Source of the DNA: Sindora glabra
Lineage: Eukaryota; Streptophyta; Magnoliopsida; Fabales; Fabaceae
Length of the DNA stretch: 64,000 nucleotides
Direction: 5' to 3'
Assembly (NCBI GenBank): GCA_020226215.1
Contig: CM035234.1
Span: 74,417,135-74,481,134, forward strand
Shown here: in pieces, positions 60,801 through 64,000 of the stretch
How positions within the stretch are numbered: position 1 is the first letter of the stretch
How the letters are laid out: the number at the start of each line of letters is the position of its first letter
Notes under the pieces: generated by a model
Databases searched by the model: none
The model's input: the letters and a program-made list of their open reading frames with translations, nothing else
Told to the model about the DNA's origin: nothing
Position numbers and translations under genes: made by a program

Positions 60801-62102
60801 CTAGAAACAAAAATGACTGAATCTGCATTCTGAATCATTCCAGGAAGGAGCAATCAGAGATAGATGTAGCTACGGGGTTTTTGGTTTTGTTTGGGTCAGG
60901 TAAATAAATGTGTTTTTTGTTTGTATTATCGTTAGGAAAGCTATTGCCTATAACTAAGAGAGCATGTTTTGTTAGCTGAAAATTAAATTTAAGACAAAAA
61001 TAGGACCTTCCCCAGCTTTTAATGAAATTACATGGACCTCACGTATAATTTCAAAACATTACTTAGATCTCCCTTGAAGCATAAAAAAATGATCCACTTG
61101 AACTCAAAATTGAAGTTTTCTTAAATAAAATGATTAGAAAAAATGATTATAGATTCAAATTAAACAATATCAGATAATCTAAATATTTTGTGATTAAAGA
61201 TATGCCTTGATTAAGCCCAAATGGTTAAAAAATCATTATACTTATATCAAAATTTGACATGTTCATTGATCATATTTTAACTGTTTGAGCTTAATTAAAA
61301 TATACATTTGATCACCAAATGCTTAAAATATCTCATATTGATAGATTTGAACCATAGAGGCATCTTTTCTTATCATTTCTCGATAAAATTTAAAATTTGG
61401 ATTTAAGTATAGCATTTTTTTATGTTTTAAGGGAGATTCGAGTAGGTTTTGAAACTAGAGTGAGGGCCTATGTAATTTCATTAAAACTTAGGGGAGATCA
61501 TAGTATTTTTCTGTAAATTTAAATGGTTGGAGTTCACTTGCAGCATTGAACTGGGTTCACTACTGAAAGAGATTCATTGAAACCACGTTTAGGGTTGAAA
61601 ATTTCTTTCAAATAATACCTGATATCCTCTCTTGCTATTGCAAAAGAAGGGTGCCTTGGGGCGTGGCTTCATATATTTGGTAAAGGAAAAAAGTGCACCC
61701 ATGTTTTGTTAATATCATGGACTGTTCGAACTGCAGGGATGTATCTTTTTTAGAGAGGATTGAAATTTGTTGAAAGACTGTTGAATACAAAACCTTGATA
61801 TATTTGTTTGCCAGCAAGTAGCCCTCCACTAAGACTGCATTTTTGTTGCAGCAACTTATTAATATATCCGTGGATGTATACAGGGCTCATGTTGTCTTTC
61901 ATCCTCTCAATCTACATATTGCAATCATCACGGGACAAATTGGCAAGGTACTATACCGTTGATTACATGTTGCTCCCCAGAAGAAATAGGTTATGTTCTT
62001 TTTTTGTTTTTTAATCCGTGCTCTCTCTTGATGTGTAGGTTTGTAAGGGAGACTGTTGCTGACAGCAGTATGCCGGCTGGAGGGATAGCAAAGGTTGAAT
62101 AA
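57895..62102 (+). CDS. Single-pass membrane protein of unknown function, nine exons, 221 residues
   Basis: Exons by GT/AG sites and phase: 57895-58020, 58121-58183, 58297-58352, 58995-59088, 59248-59308, 60021-60102, 60844-60899, 61884-61947, 62039-62102. Total 666 bases with no internal stop. The ATG starts a signal peptide (LLSQLLLLPALLSVAFA, cleavage likely after residue 25). Residues 26-171 form a lumenal or extracellular part with PMSRMGQYHS (33-42), GRHCPIFPVNRE (52-63), PIPKPTGYTGADPYKL (67-82), FLIPWLLVVNRRS (91-103) and PDIRKQFWDPEHWPKH (139-154). A transmembrane helix follows at about 172-192 (GFLVLFGSGLMLSFILSIYIL), then a 29-residue tail ending IAKVE. I believe it is a conserved plant protein annotated only as a transmembrane protein; I know no proven role. 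Likely endomembrane, type I topology. Introns are T-rich and normal. Confidence 0.85.
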
Positions 62103-63490
62103 TGGATTCCTAGAGTCATTCATACATTTTGTACATTGTAATTTCAATATGTAAACAAAACAACGAGATTAGTTCTGGCATACACTGTAAGAAGGTGAAA
62201 GTCACTTGGGAGTGCATGAATTTTATAGGATTCAGATTAGGAGGTGCGGAATGAAATTTAGATGGGAATTGTTAATACCAGAAAGAAAAAGGTTAATATC
62301 AGACTGGACAAGGTGGTCTACTTGTTTTTTTGGCTGAAAAAATGTTTGTATTTATAGTTGTAACCTCTTTGCCATATTGCATTTTCACTTGCTAGGTCTC
62401 CATAATTTTCCAGAAATCACATGACTGAAATCAAGGGTATGTAACCATTTTTTTAGAGGAGATAAATTTTCATTAGACTGACTAGTGATAATGCATCTTG
62501 TACTGCTCTAGTTGTGTGTAATTTTCATCTGCTGGTTCTGCTGGGATATTTACTCAGCAAGTGATACAATACAGACACGCTTGCTGTATAGCATAACTCT
62601 CTCATATTATTTAATAGTAATATGCTAAGGATTTTCCTTCCCATGTATGTGAACGATAAAAATTTACTGATCATTATATAACGGGACGATCTTAGCACTT
62701 AATGGTTTTATTGGGCGTGTGGCGGCTTACAGAGGCAAAGAAGGTCACAAAGAGGTCAAGCAAATACAGCATATGGCATCAATTTACTGTATGCATTTAA
62801 GGCATCGGAGGATTTTATTCAATTTAGTGTTAATATAGTAATAAGTTCAGTATTTGATATTAATTTCGTATTTACTTTTAGAGCGTTAAATATTCACCTT
62901 ACCACACTCGCTTTCAATTTTGTGTTTAGCATTAGAGCGTGATTATCAATATGAGATTTTGGACCCAAGGATCGAGATGATGTTTAGTGGTATTGTGGCA
63001 ATGACAAAAATGATGGCAATAATAGAATTTAAGCTGTCTGAGGAGCAGTGCAAGTTTAACAAATGACAGCACGAGCTCAAAAGAAAAGGATAGCTAGCAA
63101 ACTTTGTTAAATTCGCGATATGGATGTTGATTTGGTAGTTGGTGCCAATAGGCTTTGTGAAGGTGGTAACAATGGTGGAGTTGGGGCTACACAACAGCCA
63201 TAAAGCCTACACGTATTCTCGCCGACAAGTTTTAAACGAAGATCTATACTAGAGAAAAAGAAAATACAAAATTTGTGCCACATCAAGAACGCAAAGTAGG
63301 CAGATGGAAGATTTTCCTATGAGTATTCTTATGTCAAGATTCACTGGCAGCCACGATATCGACACTGAATTAGACGATATAAAAGAATTTTTCAACATAT
63401 ATAATGAATGTTCTTGAAGATAAGGAACTGAGAATTGCGGCCATGAGGAATTGTGCACACAATTTTCTCAATAAAAATAATTTGAAGCAG
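62103..63490. other. 3' flank and intergenic DNA, no gene recognised
   Basis: The first 200 bases are the likely 3' untranslated region of the membrane protein gene. The remainder is moderately complex sequence. At 62940-63260 a GC-richer patch has open frames on the minus strand (62946-63194) without any family signature. It may be decayed transposon sequence linked to the copia fragment that follows. Confidence 0.4.
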
Positions 63491-63494
63491 GGAA

Positions 63495-64000
63495 ACTTAT
63501 GGAATAAATGAATTCTACTAATTTTTAAAGATATGAAGTATAATCTCTATTTTTTTTTGTAATTCTTGAGAAAAAAAATACAAATAATCATCTAAAAAAT
63601 TAGTGTTATCTTTCTTTTCAGCTCTTGTGCCTAACTTCCTAAATTTATGATAAGTATTATGAACAAAATCTGCCAAATCCCATGGGCATAAGCTTTCCAA
63701 ATTAGGCTTATTACCATTCCATTACTCATGTGGTTTGGTGGAGATCAATTTTGAAGGCTCATAATTTGAGACATATGTCGTAATTAGCAAAGCATCCCCT
63801 CAAAAACTTATTGAGGGGATTGCATTCACTATCATATACCTAATCATGTCTAACAAAGTACAATTCTTTCTTTTTTGCAACACCATTTTGTTGCGATGTA
63901 CTAAGTGTTATTAATTACTTATCTATCCTTTTCTCTTCACAGAACTTTCTAAACTTATTAGATAAGTATTCTCATCCTTGGTCGGTTGTAAGGGCCTTAA
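63495..64000 (-). pseudogene. Decayed Ty1/copia integrase region, cut by the window edge
   Basis: On the minus strand, from the window edge leftward, the text reads as the C-terminal half of a copia integrase. EYLSNKFRKFC-like sequence comes first, then the hallmark SQQNGVA (about 63877-63896), then a LESLCPWDLADFVHNTYHKF stretch inside the open frame 63518-63700, where intact copies have a W-G-C-x-A-Y type segment. Several stops and frame changes interrupt it, so it is a dead copy. The rest of the element would lie beyond 64000. Confidence 0.75.

Overview
This is an AT-rich stretch of a plant nuclear genome, almost certainly from a eudicot. It has one intron-less OVATE-family gene, one nine-exon gene with canonical GT/AG introns and short exons, and many plant repeat types: Stowaway and hAT-like MITEs, CACTA termini, long LTRs, a Ty1/copia fragment and an endogenous pararetrovirus. 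I cannot assign the species. Only two protein genes look intact.

Layout. 1-7.8 kb: AT-rich intergenic DNA with a local duplication (3.6-5.3 kb), a 165-bp fold-back MITE with target-site duplications, and a Stowaway MITE. 8.0-9.2 kb: an OVATE family protein (OFP) gene. 9.2-57.6 kb: about 48 kb with no convincing intact gene. In order it holds a tRNA-derived SINE-like fragment (10.45 kb), a solo LTR on the minus strand (17.56-19.48 kb), a CACTA-type terminus followed by a gene-like but non-coding segment (19.55-22.06 kb), plain AT-rich DNA (22-28.2 kb), a large head-to-tail duplication (unit 1 28.25-35.68 kb, unit 2 35.68-47.63 kb, the second enlarged by insertions), a decayed endogenous pararetrovirus (49.36 to about 56.1 kb, plus strand), and another minus-strand LTR piece (56.25-57.35 kb). 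57.9-62.1 kb: a nine-exon gene for a 221-residue single-pass membrane protein of unknown function. 63.5-64.0 kb: the start of a decayed copia element on the minus strand that runs off the window.

History readable from the sequence. Each unit of the 7.4-kb duplication carries the same CACTA-like end followed by the same LTR, so those insertions predate the duplication. A MITE-like block in unit 1, roughly 3.1 kb of DNA in unit 2 and several AT microsatellite expansions arose afterwards, or were lost from one copy. One LTR family accounts for four copies in the window and carries clustered palindromes of the type TACTCGAGTA.

The most interesting object is the pararetrovirus copy. It keeps a tRNA-Met primer site, a movement-protein start, a broken zinc knuckle, a protease remnant, a reverse transcriptase active site, RNase H and a second downstream reading frame. 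This order resembles florendoviruses (Caulimoviridae). Its stops are almost all TAA or TAG. I found no clearly new biological system. The two intact genes do not appear functionally linked.
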